From the NCBI GenBank assembly GCA_946480465.1, contig CAMLJY010000003.1, positions 62,001-126,000 of the forward strand: 64,000 nt of DNA, given 5' to 3'. The notes beneath the pieces were generated by a model that had not been told where the DNA came from, did no database searches, and was given only the letters and a program-made list of their open reading frames with translations. The translations under genes were made by a program, and so were the position numbers. Numbering within the stretch: position 1 is the stretch's first letter; every line of letters begins with the position of its first letter. Of the stretch, positions 8,646 through 16,180 are shown piece after piece. This DNA comes from an uncultured Burkholderiales bacterium. Lineage in GTDB: Bacteria > Pseudomonadota > Gammaproteobacteria > Burkholderiales > Burkholderiaceae.

Positions 8646-8780
8646 ATGGCCACCAAGCAACCTGCCAAGCCGCGCAACTACCGCGACGCGGGAACGGGAC
8701 AGTTTGTCCCCAAACGGGAGGCGGACCGTCGCCCGAACGAAACGGTGTCGGAGCCTCGGCCGCCGGCGAAGAAGAAGTGA
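8646..8780 (+). CDS. 44-residue protein of the small 'YRDxxTGxFV' type
   Basis: A small basic protein (MATKQPAKPRNYRDAGTGQF... ending PPAKKK). AAGGAG at 8633-8638 sits 7 bases before the ATG. It resembles a widespread proteobacterial family of 40-60-residue proteins built around Y-R-D-x2-T-G-x-F-V followed by a stretch with a conserved P-x-T/E pattern. Those are often misnamed 'multidrug transporter', although they have no membrane segment; function unknown. The assignment to that family is from memory of the motif. Confidence 0.75.
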   Translation: MATKQPAKPRNYRDAGTGQFVPKREADRRPNETVSEPRPPAKKK

Positions 8781-8822
8781 CTTCCACGCGCGGCGCTTCG
8801 GTGCCGCGCCATCGTTCCGGGG

Positions 8823-9263
8823 TTATGGTGCGTAGCAGATGAGTCGCAGCTCGGCAGCCCCCCGCGTGTCGATGTTGTCCGGCGAAGTGAACCGCGATCC
8901 GGTTGCCAGCAATTGGCCGATTGACGCTTCCAAGACGTCTCCACGCGAAGCCACGCACGAGAAGCCAACCGCCGCACCGGAATCGGTATAGCAGTACAGC
9001 TCCGCGCGCACTGTTGAGCGGCCTTGAAGGTCAAACCGCTTCAATGGCCGGCCATCGCATTTGCGCCATCCGGGCACAAATCGCACGTCAACGGTGAACG
9101 GCGTGTCTCCTAGCTCAAAGCGGCGGACCTCGCGACTTCCTTGGTTCAACACTTCCAGTGCGCCGGAGCCTTGGGCCACGCTGTTACCGCAAACGGCGAC
9201 AAGAGCGAGCGCACCATGTCGAAGCAAGCTGGCAAGTGCAATCCGGCGGCCAGCGACGTTCAC
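8823..9263 (-). CDS. putative secreted protein, unknown
   Basis: A 146-residue protein starting at a GTG at 9263 that overlaps the stop of the upstream DUF4145-type gene by GTGA, so the two are translationally coupled. It has a signal-like N-terminus (residues 1-31, positive start, hydrophobic core LLRHGALALVAVCG, cleavage after VAQ). The rest is beta-rich with four Cys (CDGRP, ELYCYTD, SCVAS, LICYAP) that could form disulfides in the periplasm. No family recognised. Coupling of a predicted exported protein to a cytosolic zinc-ribbon protein is unusual. Confidence 0.7.
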   Translation of the reverse strand: MNVAGRRIALASLLRHGALALVAVCGNSVAQGSGALEVLNQGSREVRRFELGDTPFTVDVRFVPGWRKCDGRPLKRFDLQGRSTVRAELYCYTDSGAAVGFSCVASRGDVLEASIGQLLATGSRFTSPDNIDTRGAAELRLICYAP

Positions 9264-9919
9264 TTGATCCTGCCCTTCGACCTTAGCAGCGCCTCAACGG
9301 ACGGGCGATCGTCGTAAAGGTCCTCGATGATCCGCTGCGCGTAGTGCAGCGCAGACATGACCTCGTCTTCATCGACTTCGCGCCAATCCTCATGGACGAC
9401 ATCGTTCCCGAGGGTTCGGATGTCGTCATGCGCTTTCCTCTGGCGAGCTGCTGTGATAACGCCATCGGCAGCCGCTTCGTCGATTTTGTTGTAAAGGCTT
9501 CCTTTGATGTAGCCGTTTTCCTTCAGCGTTTTTTCCAAGGTCGAGCGCAGTAGTGCGCTAGCTCCACGCCACGCCTCTACCGAGGCGCATAGCTCCGCTT
9601 CGCGATATTCATTTGCGATTCCGGCGGGCACGCCAGAGGGTAGATTGGCGGAGTTGAGCGCCCTTGGATGGAACGATTCGAGGGTAGCGTCGTTGCTGTT
9701 CCCGCTGTCATGGAACTTCGCAAGGCCGCCTTGTCCGCAGCCCGAACAGCGCAGGAGGCGCCAGTGAAGGCGGAGAAAAAACTTGCCGCTGAACTTGTGA
9801 TTCCAGTCGATTGATGTATGGCCGAACTCCCGAGATTGATCCCGAACGTCGAACAAGGTGATTGCTCTGCACTGCGGGCAGATCGCTTTGACGGAGTAGC
9901 CGGTCGCAATGGGCTTCAT
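9260..9919 (-). CDS. zinc-ribbon and DUF4145-type protein
   Basis: A 219-residue cytosolic protein. An N-terminal zinc-ribbon-like pair, CPQC (residues 14-17) and CSGC (58-61), is followed from about residue 105 by a helical domain of DUF4145 type: AWRGASALLRSTLEKTLK, then DIRTLGNDVVHEDW and a final helix ALHYAQRIIEDLY. DUF4145 is a HEPN-like helical family often found in or near restriction and other defence genes; the R-x-L-G-N-x3-H pattern is typical. It lies in the tRNA-flanked block and is coupled to the secreted-protein gene. A defence or nucleic-acid role is inference from family context. Confidence 0.8.
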   Translation of the reverse strand: MKPIATGYSVKAICPQCRAITLFDVRDQSREFGHTSIDWNHKFSGKFFLRLHWRLLRCSGCGQGGLAKFHDSGNSNDATLESFHPRALNSANLPSGVPAGIANEYREAELCASVEAWRGASALLRSTLEKTLKENGYIKGSLYNKIDEAAADGVITAARQRKAHDDIRTLGNDVVHEDWREVDEDEVMSALHYAQRIIEDLYDDRPSVEALLRSKGRIK

Positions 9920-9955
9920 GTAAGCAACCGTAGCACAACGCGCGTACTGCGCGTA

Positions 9956-10192
9956 CTAGCTGTGCGCGGTGGCGTCCATGCGAGGCCCCCCGCCTCCGCC
10001 GCCGCGTCCGAAGCCGCCACCGATTAGGGTGGTCCGCGAGTATCGAAGGCCGCCAGCGCCCCCGCCGCCGCCGCCATCGAGGTGACGGGCGAGACAGTTC
10101 AACATCGACGCCACTTCTCTTACTTCTTCTTCTGATGGTTCTATGATGGTTCGGGTGCAACCCGTTGCACCCCTTTGCGTCGCAGATTGCAC
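9956..10192 (-). CDS. doubtful 78-residue Gly-rich reading frame
   Basis: This frame starts at a GTG inside the tandem TTGCACCCC repeats and runs toward the DUF4145 gene. The first half (TIIEPSEEEVREVASMLNCL) looks protein-like. The second half is two poly-Gly tracts encoded by (CCG/CCC)n on the + strand. No convincing ribosome-binding site. If it is not a gene, 9920-10231 is a 312-base noncoding divergent region containing GC-rich simple repeats, the dyad at 10153-10172 and the 16-bp repeats at 10187-10225. Confidence 0.25.
   Translation of the reverse strand: MQSATQRGATGCTRTIIEPSEEEVREVASMLNCLARHLDGGGGGGAGGLRYSRTTLIGGGFGRGGGGGGPRMDATAHS
10153..10172. promoter_or_regulatory. 20-bp dyad, possible operator
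   Basis: GGGTGCAAC-CC-GTTGCACCC: perfect 9-bp arms with a 2-bp centre, 60 bases before the start of the 10232 gene and in the divergent region facing the DUF4145 gene. The right arm shares TTGCACCCC with the tandem repeats that follow, which suggests one protein binding several half-sites. Confidence 0.5.
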
Positions 10193-10225
10193 CCCGCAGA
10201 AGTTGCACCCCGCAGGTTCTGCGCC
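10187..10225 (+). repeat. 16-bp tandem repeats TTGCACCCCGCAG
   Basis: TTGCACCCCGCAG occurs exactly at 10187-10199 and 10203-10215 (period 16). A degenerate third copy follows (CTGCGCCCC, near 10219). The half-site TTGCACCCC also forms the right arm of the dyad at 10153-10172. The array ends a few bases before the ATG at 10232. Confidence 0.65.
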
Positions 10226-10231
10226 CCATGC

Positions 10232-10849
10232 ATGGAACTCAAGGACTTCATCACACCCCTGACCGGCCTCCTCGGAGTGCTCGTTGGCGGTTTCATTGCC
10301 GTCTGGAAGGATCTGACGCTTCAGAAGCGCAAGGACCGCAAGGCGCTGGAGTACCTGGCGGTCATGGTCGTGTTCGCCCTCGACAAGTACGTCAGCAAGG
10401 CAGCTTTGGTGGTGTGCGACAGCGGCGAGACTGACGAGGATGGCTGCACGTACCCGGCCGAGGAACTACCGACGTTCAAGCCTGAGGACATAAAAGTTGA
10501 ATGGACGGCTCTGTCGACTGACATGGCGTATCGAATCTTCGACATTGCCGCGCGAACCGACGACGCACACGGGGCGGTTGCGGCCGCCGGTGAGCACGCT
10601 GGGCCGCCCGACTATGAAGAGGCGTTCGAAGAACGGCAGATGCAATTTTCCGAGCTTGGTCTTCTGGCGGACGCCCTGAGCCAGGAACTTCGGAAACTGG
10701 CGAACTTGCCTGAGCGAACGAAGAACCCGCACTGGGACCCCGTAGCCCAGATGAAGGTCCGGCGCGCGATGCGGATCGAGCGTCAGAAGAAGCGAGCGAG
10801 GCCGGATGTGGATATTGCCGACTCGGGAGCCGCGGTTCACAAAGTGTGA
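10232..10849 (+). CDS. hypothetical membrane-anchored protein
   Basis: A 205-residue protein with a start chosen at ATG 10232, because the longer frame to 10175 reads through the tandem repeats. One N-terminal membrane helix (about residues 8-24, PLTGLLGVLVGGFIAVW) is followed by a basic stop-transfer segment (KDLTLQKRKDRK) and a cytosolic helical domain rich in Glu, Asp and Arg. The anchor-plus-soluble-domain layout resembles many small phage- or island-borne proteins, but no family is recognised. It is the last gene of the block before the tRNA. Confidence 0.7.
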   Translation: MELKDFITPLTGLLGVLVGGFIAVWKDLTLQKRKDRKALEYLAVMVVFALDKYVSKAALVVCDSGETDEDGCTYPAEELPTFKPEDIKVEWTALSTDMAYRIFDIAARTDDAHGAVAAAGEHAGPPDYEEAFEERQMQFSELGLLADALSQELRKLANLPERTKNPHWDPVAQMKVRRAMRIERQKKRARPDVDIADSGAAVHKV

Positions 10850-10967
10850 GCACAGCACCAGCCTGCTACCCCTCGTCACGCAGGCCGAGCATAGGCGCCG
10901 TTTCGGTGGGTTGGTTGATGGGTTGGCGGCTTTGAATCGTCGCGACCCCGCATAAAACCTGACGCGT

Positions 10968-10982
10968 TGGCGGAAGCGGTGA
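10968..10982 (-). repeat. putative attachment site, copy within the tRNA-Ser 3' end
   Basis: TGGCGGAAGCGGTGA on the + strand, equal to the tRNA 3' terminus plus CCA. The integration event rebuilt an intact tRNA, so the gene should be functional. Confidence 0.65.
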
Positions 10983-11057
10983 GATTCGAACTCACGGAGG
11001 GGATGAACCCTCGCCGGTTTTCAAGACCGGTGCCTTAAACCGCTCGGCCACGCTTCC
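10968..11057 (-). tRNA. tRNA-Ser (anticodon UGA)
   Basis: Read on the minus strand, the gene begins GGAAGCGTGGCCGAGCGG and has the acceptor stem GGAAGCG paired with CGCTTCC, discriminator G and encoded CCA (10968-10970). The anticodon loop CTTGAAA gives anticodon TGA, for UCA codons. A long class II variable arm (CGAGGGTTCATCCCCTCCG) and the T-arm GAGTTCGAATCTC confirm tRNA-Ser. Its last 15 bases are duplicated at 7843-7857. Confidence 0.96.
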
Positions 11058-11063
11058 AACACG

Positions 11064-11127
11064 CCGGCGCATGCTAACGCCGGTTTTGCCTGCACTCACG
11101 GTCGTGGTGCGGCATCGGGGGATGCCG
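11064..11127. other. two hairpins between tRNA-Ser and the RTX protease gene
   Basis: In the 114-base spacer, CCGGCG/CGCCGG (11064-11069 and 11078-11083) is followed on the + strand by TTTT and could stop transcription coming from the island. CGGCATC-GGGG-GATGCCG (11110-11127) is a 7-bp hairpin just after the end of the leftward RTX gene; it lacks a U-run on either strand. Confidence 0.35.
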
Positions 11128-11171
11128 GCGACCCTCGGGGCGCGCGGCAGCCCGCGATTCTGGCACCAGTT

Positions 11172-14100
11172 TCAGACGTAGCCCACCCCGGTCTCGCTGA
11201 TGTCGGCCCAGCCGATGTTCGTCAGGTTCACCGGGTGCTCGGCTGCCAGCAGGCCCAGGGCGGCCTGGGTGTACACGCCGCTGTCCAGCAGGCCCTGGAA
11301 GTGGGCCTGCTCGGCCGACGAAGGGTGCATGCCAAGGAGGTTGGTGTACAGCAGGTCCACCACCGCCGCGTTGCCGGGGTTGGCGCTGCCCAGCGCGGCG
11401 TTCAGGGCCAGCTGCATCAGCGCGCTGGCGTCCACGCCCTGGTTGTCCATCAGCTCCAGGCCGATGCCGATGAAGGCCTCGTCGAGCGCGTAGTCGGCCC
11501 CGAAGGTGACGCCCAGCGTCTTCACGGTGGTGCCGGCATGGCCGTCCATGTCGATGGCCCAGTAGCCGTCGTCGAACAGCAGCCGCTCGACGCCGTACAG
11601 CAGGTCGCGGCCCTGGGTGCCGACCTCGTCCGCCAGGACCCAGCCGCCGCTGTCCAGCAGCTGGATGCTGTAGTTGTTGGCGATGCCGCTGTACAGCGCC
11701 ACGTCGATGTCGCTGCCGCCGTCCAGGATGTCGTCGCCCTGCTGGCCGCGCAGGGTGTCGCGACCGTCGCCGGCGTTGAGGGTGTCGGCGCCGAAGGTGC
11801 CGTTCATCGTGTCGGCCTGCGCGCTGCCGTTGAGCACGTTGCGGATGAGGGCGGACACGGCATAGCGGCCGATGCCGGTGTCGAAGTCCGCCGCCTGCAG
11901 GTAGTAGGTTCCGCTGGCCGTCGGGGTGTAGGTGATCTGCGAGTTCAGCCCCAAGCCGGTGTCGTCGTCGTAGGCCAGCGCGGTGCCGGTGCCGTCGAGC
12001 AGCACCAGGTAGGGGTCTTCGAGGCCGGTGCTCTTCAGGTCAAAGGTGTACTGGACGCCGGCGTTCAGCGTGACGGCGAACATGTCCGCGTCCGAGGGCA
12101 CGTTGATCTGGCCGGTGGTGGCCGCGGCATTGGCATGGACGCGCCCGGTGGTGGCGGTGGAGGCGAGGTAGTCGTCGGTGGGCACGGCGGTCGAGAGGCT
12201 GTAGGTGCCGGTGGACTCGGAATAGTCGTAGGCGGCCAGATAGTAGGTGCCCGTGGCGCTGGGGGTGTAGTACAGGCGTGCGTCCAGCGGCAGCGGGCCG
12301 CCGTCGTCGTCGTAGGCGATCAGTTCCACCTCGGGCTGCATGCCGTACAGCACCAGGTAGGGGTCGACCGCGCTGCTGAGCGGGCTGACCATGTCGAAGC
12401 GGTAGGTGATGCCGGCCTGCAGCAGCACCTTGAAGAGGTCGCCGTCGTTGGCGTAGTCGATGCGTGCGCCGACCGCGATGCCGGTGGTCGGCACGGTGCC
12501 GCTCGTGCTGGTGCTGAGCGGGAAGTCGTCGGTGGACGCCGGCGAGGCGGTATTGAAGTTCCAGGCCGTGCTGCCGGTGACGCCGGCGAAGCCGTTGCCC
12601 GCGTCGTCGCGGAAGGCGTTGGCGTCGATGTTGACGTAGAAGCCGGTGCCGGCCGGCAGGTTGGCGCCGGGATTGACGGTGACGGTGCTGCCGTTGACGA
12701 CCACCGCGACGGTGTCGGACACGCTGATTTCACGTGCCAGCGTGCCGTTGCTGGTGTAGATGCGCACGCTGCCGGCGCCGCGCTGCACCGCTTCGCTGAA
12801 ATTGAGCACCAGGTCGGACGCGACGTCGACCTGCGTGCTGTCGTCGCTGGGCGACTTGCCCAGCAGCTGCGGCGGGGCCGTGTCCTGCGTCGTCGCGCTG
12901 AGCGAATAGGCCCCGGTGCCGATGTCGAAGTCCCAGGCGGCGAGGAAGTAGGTGCCGCTGACGGTGGGCCGGTAGCTGATGCGGGCATTGCCGGCGCCCG
13001 CGCTGTCGTCGTCGTACCCGAGGGGCGGGGGCGCGGTGAAGGGGTCGGGCTGGATGCCGTAGAGCTGCAGGTAGGGGTTGGTCAGGCCGCCCGAGGCGGC
13101 GCGCTGCAGCGTGAAGGTGTAGCTGACGCCGGCGACCAGCTGCACCTTGAACAGGTCCGCGTCGTCCGGGATTTCGATGGTGCCGGTGGTCGGGGGGCCG
13201 TTGACGGTCACGACGCCGGTGGTGTCGGTGCGGTAGGGGTAGTCGTCGGTGGTGCCGCCGCCGCTGGTGCGGAAGTTCCAGTCCGTGGCCGCGCTGATGC
13301 CGGCGAAGGCATTGCCCGCGCTGTCGCGCAGCGCGGTGGCATCGACGGTGACGTTCAGGTTGGCATTGGCCGGCAGGTCGGCGCTCGGGTTGATGGTGAC
13401 CGTGCTGCCGCTGATGCTGACCAGGCTGCTGTTGGCCGCGATGGTGGCGACCACGACGCTGCCGTTGCGGATGGTGATGTTGCCGCTGCCGGCGACCACC
13501 GGCTCGTTGAACTGCATCAGCAGGTTGGAGGCGACGTTGACGCTGCTCGCGTCGTCCGCCGGGGTCAGCGTGAGCACCTGCGGCGGGGCGGTGTCGCTGG
13601 CGCCGGTGCTGAAGCTCCAGGCGGCGGCGTTGCCGATGCCGGCCCAGGCGTTGCCGCTGAGGTCGGTGACGGCCCCGGCGCTGACCAGCACGTAGTGCGC
13701 CTGCGACTGTCCCAGGTTGGTCGCGGCGTCGATGGTGACGATGTTGCCGTTGAAGCGCACCTGGCCGGTGTCGGTCGCGTCGATGCTGCGCACCAGCGTG
13801 CCGTCGGCGCGGTAGATGGAGATCGTGCCGCTGCCGGCGCGCACCGCCTCGTTGAAGCTCAGCACCAGGTCCGCGCCGGGCGCCACGCCGGTGGCGTCGT
13901 CCGCCGGGGACTGCGACTGCAGCTGCGGCGCAGTAACGTCGGAAGTGGGCGACAGCTCGGCCAGCGTGCGCAGCACGTCGGCGAACTGGAAGCGCTCGAC
14001 GTTGCTGAGCCGGTCGGTGCCGCTGACGGCGCCCACGAGCGTGATGGTGCCGGCGCCCAGGCTGACCGTGTAGCTGGCGAAGTTGCCTTCGAACACGGCG

Positions 14101-15143
14101 GTGTCGGTGCCGTCGCCGCCGTCGATGATGTCGTTGCCGGCGCCGCCCAGCAGCAGGTCGTCGCCTTCGAAGCCGTTCAGTTCGTCGTTGCCGGCGCCGG
14201 CCTCGAGCCGGTTGGCGGCCGAGTTGCCGTTCAACACATCGTTGCCGCCGCCGGTGCGGGCGTTCTCGATCACCGTGTCGTAGGCGATCGCGATGTTGTT
14301 GGTCATGTCGTTGGCCGACGAGAACTCGCCGGCCTTCAGGTTGACCCGGCTGGCGGTGTTCCAGCCGCTCAGGTCCAGCGTGTCGGTGCCGCCGGAATCG
14401 AAGAGCGTCAGGATGGGCGTGCGGTTGACGGTGAAGTCGTAGATGCGCCCGGTGGTGCCGCCCACCGTGCTGCTGAAGCCGTAGACGGTGTCGTCCAGTC
14501 GTGTGGTGGTGGATGCGCCGTAGATGCGCTGGATCGCCATGACGTCGTTGAGCATCGGCGTCTGCGGCGAGTAGGTCTGGCCGTCGGCCGCCACCCAGTC
14601 GGCCTGCATCACCTCGGCGTTGTAGTTCGGCGCGGCGTAGCGCGGGCCGAAGTACGACATGATCGACAGCACCACGCTGTCCTGGTACGACGACGGCGAC
14701 CAGTTGCCGTTGCCGTTGTAGTTGCCCATGTGGTCCAGGCCCAGGGCATGGCCGATCTCGTGCACGAAGGTCTGGAAGCCGTACTGGCCGACCGCCGTGC
14801 TGACCAGCGAGCCCTCGGTGACGTTGAACCAGGCGCTGCCGATGCCCGGGTAATAGGCGTGGGCGTAGCCGATCGAGGTGCTGGTGTAGGCCATCTCGAT
14901 GGCCGTCTGGCCCGGCGCGCCCTGCACGAAGCTTTGCTGGATCAGGTCGTCCCAGGTGGCCAGGGCCAGCACCATCAACTGCTGCTGGCCGGCGTCGGCG
15001 GCGCGGAAGCCGGCCGCTTCGCCCTGCGAGAACATGCCGCCCGCCGTCTGCGGGAAGGCGTAGGTGATGGTGTTCCCGTTCCAGCGCTCGCCGCTGTTCA
15101 GCTGGTTGAAAACCTGGTCACGGGTCCAGTTGGCGACGGCCAT
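11172..15143 (-). CDS. giant RTX metalloprotease (M10/serralysin type), type I secreted
   Basis: A 1323-residue extracellular zinc protease without an N-terminal signal, as usual for type I secretion. The catalytic domain is near residues 1-215, with HEIGHALGLDH (128-138) giving three His and Glu, and the Met-turn SIMSYF (160-165). A first RTX block follows near 295-345 (GGNDVLNGNSAANRLE, AGNDELNGFEGDD). Then come three Ig-like domains (each starting TAPQL/TAPPQ with SPADD and ending WxFxT) interleaved with three pre-peptidase-type beta domains (DDYP, DDFP, DDYL starts; SGTYFLAA and SGTYYLxA ends). A second RTX block leads to a DUF4214-like helical C-terminus (VVDLLYTNLLGMHPSS) and the short acidic tail. 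No type I exporter genes are in the window. Confidence 0.93.
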   Translation of the reverse strand: MAVANWTRDQVFNQLNSGERWNGNTITYAFPQTAGGMFSQGEAAGFRAADAGQQQLMVLALATWDDLIQQSFVQGAPGQTAIEMAYTSTSIGYAHAYYPGIGSAWFNVTEGSLVSTAVGQYGFQTFVHEIGHALGLDHMGNYNGNGNWSPSSYQDSVVLSIMSYFGPRYAAPNYNAEVMQADWVAADGQTYSPQTPMLNDVMAIQRIYGASTTTRLDDTVYGFSSTVGGTTGRIYDFTVNRTPILTLFDSGGTDTLDLSGWNTASRVNLKAGEFSSANDMTNNIAIAYDTVIENARTGGGNDVLNGNSAANRLEAGAGNDELNGFEGDDLLLGGAGNDIIDGGDGTDTAVFEGNFASYTVSLGAGTITLVGAVSGTDRLSNVERFQFADVLRTLAELSPTSDVTAPQLQSQSPADDATGVAPGADLVLSFNEAVRAGSGTISIYRADGTLVRSIDATDTGQVRFNGNIVTIDAATNLGQSQAHYVLVSAGAVTDLSGNAWAGIGNAAAWSFSTGASDTAPPQVLTLTPADDASSVNVASNLLMQFNEPVVAGSGNITIRNGSVVVATIAANSSLVSISGSTVTINPSADLPANANLNVTVDATALRDSAGNAFAGISAATDWNFRTSGGGTTDDYPYRTDTTGVVTVNGPPTTGTIEIPDDADLFKVQLVAGVSYTFTLQRAASGGLTNPYLQLYGIQPDPFTAPPPLGYDDDSAGAGNARISYRPTVSGTYFLAAWDFDIGTGAYSLSATTQDTAPPQLLGKSPSDDSTQVDVASDLVLNFSEAVQRGAGSVRIYTSNGTLAREISVSDTVAVVVNGSTVTVNPGANLPAGTGFYVNIDANAFRDDAGNGFAGVTGSTAWNFNTASPASTDDFPLSTSTSGTVPTTGIAVGARIDYANDGDLFKVLLQAGITYRFDMVSPLSSAVDPYLVLYGMQPEVELIAYDDDGGPLPLDARLYYTPSATGTYYLAAYDYSESTGTYSLSTAVPTDDYLASTATTGRVHANAAATTGQINVPSDADMFAVTLNAGVQYTFDLKSTGLEDPYLVLLDGTGTALAYDDDTGLGLNSQITYTPTASGTYYLQAADFDTGIGRYAVSALIRNVLNGSAQADTMNGTFGADTLNAGDGRDTLRGQQGDDILDGGSDIDVALYSGIANNYSIQLLDSGGWVLADEVGTQGRDLLYGVERLLFDDGYWAIDMDGHAGTTVKTLGVTFGADYALDEAFIGIGLELMDNQGVDASALMQLALNAALGSANPGNAAVVDLLYTNLLGMHPSSAEQAHFQGLLDSGVYTQAALGLLAAEHPVNLTNIGWADISETGVGYV

Positions 15144-15251
15144 GGCGGAAATTCCTCAAGCGCCTTCAGGCGCGTGTCGATGTTCGTGGGGCGGTAGTGG
15201 GATTGGATCACCCAAGGTTCCGCGCCAACAGCCACCAAAGGAGCCATTCCG

Positions 15252-16070
15252 TCAGCTTGTTGGCGCATTCGCGCAGCTGACCCGGGCCACGTCCTGACGG
15301 CCGCCGTCGATGCGCACGGCGGTGAGGGCGCCGCCCCAGACGCAGCCGGTGTCCAGCGCCATCAGCCGCGGCTCGATGCGCAGGCCCAGCGTCGACCAGT
15401 GTCCGAATGCAACCGGCGTGGCGGCGCTGCGCCGGCCCGGCACGTCGAACCACGGCCGGTAGCCCGGCGGCGCGGCGGCGGCGCCATCCTTGGTGCCGAA
15501 TTCGAGCGTGCCGTCGTCGCTGCAGAAGCGGATGCGCGTCATCACGTTGATGACGAAGCGCCACCGGTCCGCGCCGGCCAGGCGGTCGTCCCAGCGCAGC
15601 GGCTCGTTGCCGTACATCACGCGCAGGAAGCCGTGCAGGTCGGGGCCGCGCAGCATGGCCTGCACCTCGGCCGCCAGCGCCAGCGCGGTGTCGGCGTCCC
15701 ACTGCGGCACCAGGCCGGCGTGCACCAGCAGCCAGCCGTGCGCGGTGTCGGCCAGCGGGCAGTCGCGCACCCAGGCCAGCAGGGCGTCGCGCTCCGGGCT
15801 GGCCAGGATCTCGCGCAGCGTGTCGCTGCGGTGCTGGGGCCGGATGCCCTCGGCCACGGCGAGCAGGTGCAGGTCGTGGTTGCCCAGCAGCGCTGTGGCC
15901 GCGCCATCCAGCGCGCGCAGGCGCCTCAGGGTTTGCAGCGATTGCGGCCCGCGGTTGACGATGTCGCCCAGCACGTGCAGCTGGTCGCGCGAGGGCGAGA
16001 AGCCGATCTCGGCGAGCAGGCGGTCGAAGGCGTCGCAGCAGCCTTGCAGGTCGCCGATCAGGAAGTGCAT
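15252..16070 (-). CDS. apaH: symmetrical diadenosine tetraphosphatase ApaH
   Basis: Cytosolic hydrolase that cleaves Ap4A to two ADP and can remove Np4-type RNA caps. 272 residues, normal length. The calcineurin-like metal motifs are intact: GDLQGC near the N-terminus, GDIVNRGP and GNHD, followed by ApaH-specific segments (LVHAGLVPQWD, DTGCVWGG). It stands alone, between the RTX protease and the divergent CNNM-type gene. Confidence 0.95.
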   Translation of the reverse strand: MHFLIGDLQGCCDAFDRLLAEIGFSPSRDQLHVLGDIVNRGPQSLQTLRRLRALDGAATALLGNHDLHLLAVAEGIRPQHRSDTLREILASPERDALLAWVRDCPLADTAHGWLLVHAGLVPQWDADTALALAAEVQAMLRGPDLHGFLRVMYGNEPLRWDDRLAGADRWRFVINVMTRIRFCSDDGTLEFGTKDGAAAAPPGYRPWFDVPGRRSAATPVAFGHWSTLGLRIEPRLMALDTGCVWGGALTAVRIDGGRQDVARVSCANAPTS

Positions 16071-16180
16071 GGGGCCGCGATCGATGTGAGCCGGGAGGCG
16101 AGGGCGCTGATTCTGCTACGCTCGCCGGCCCGCCTGAGGGCATCTGAGAGCCGGGCGCGCGAGCTGCCGCGCCCGTAGCC

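Larger units (their letters stand above)
7843..10982. mobile_element. tRNA-Ser-integrated mini-island without integrase (putative)
   Basis: The 15-base sequence TGGCGGAAGCGGTGA occurs at 7843-7857 and again at 10968-10982, where it is the 3' end of tRNA-Ser(UGA) read on the opposite strand, CCA included. The tRNA 3' end faces the block, which is the geometry left by a tRNA-targeting integrase. The enclosed 3.1 kb holds only small unknown genes and looks less G+C-rich than the nos and RTX genes on either side. No integrase, excisionase or replication gene was found, so this is either a decayed element, a satellite moved in trans, or a cargo segment left after a larger deletion. Confidence 0.6.

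Noticed and set aside
10175..10231. Extended start of the 10232 gene at ATG 10175
   Set aside because: The extra residues are encoded by the tandem TTGCACCCCGCAG repeats and look non-coding; ATG 10232 gives a normal membrane-anchor N-terminus.
11110..11127. CGGCATC-GGGG-GATGCCG as terminator of the RTX gene
   Set aside because: Good stem but no U-run on either strand; kept only as a hairpin note.
11235..15197. A 1320-codon open frame on the + strand opposite the RTX protease
   Set aside because: It is a codon-phase shadow of the minus-strand gene in GC-rich DNA: composition is Val/Gly/Ala/Arg/His-rich with no domain, and the opposite strand has a clear zinc-protease and RTX architecture.
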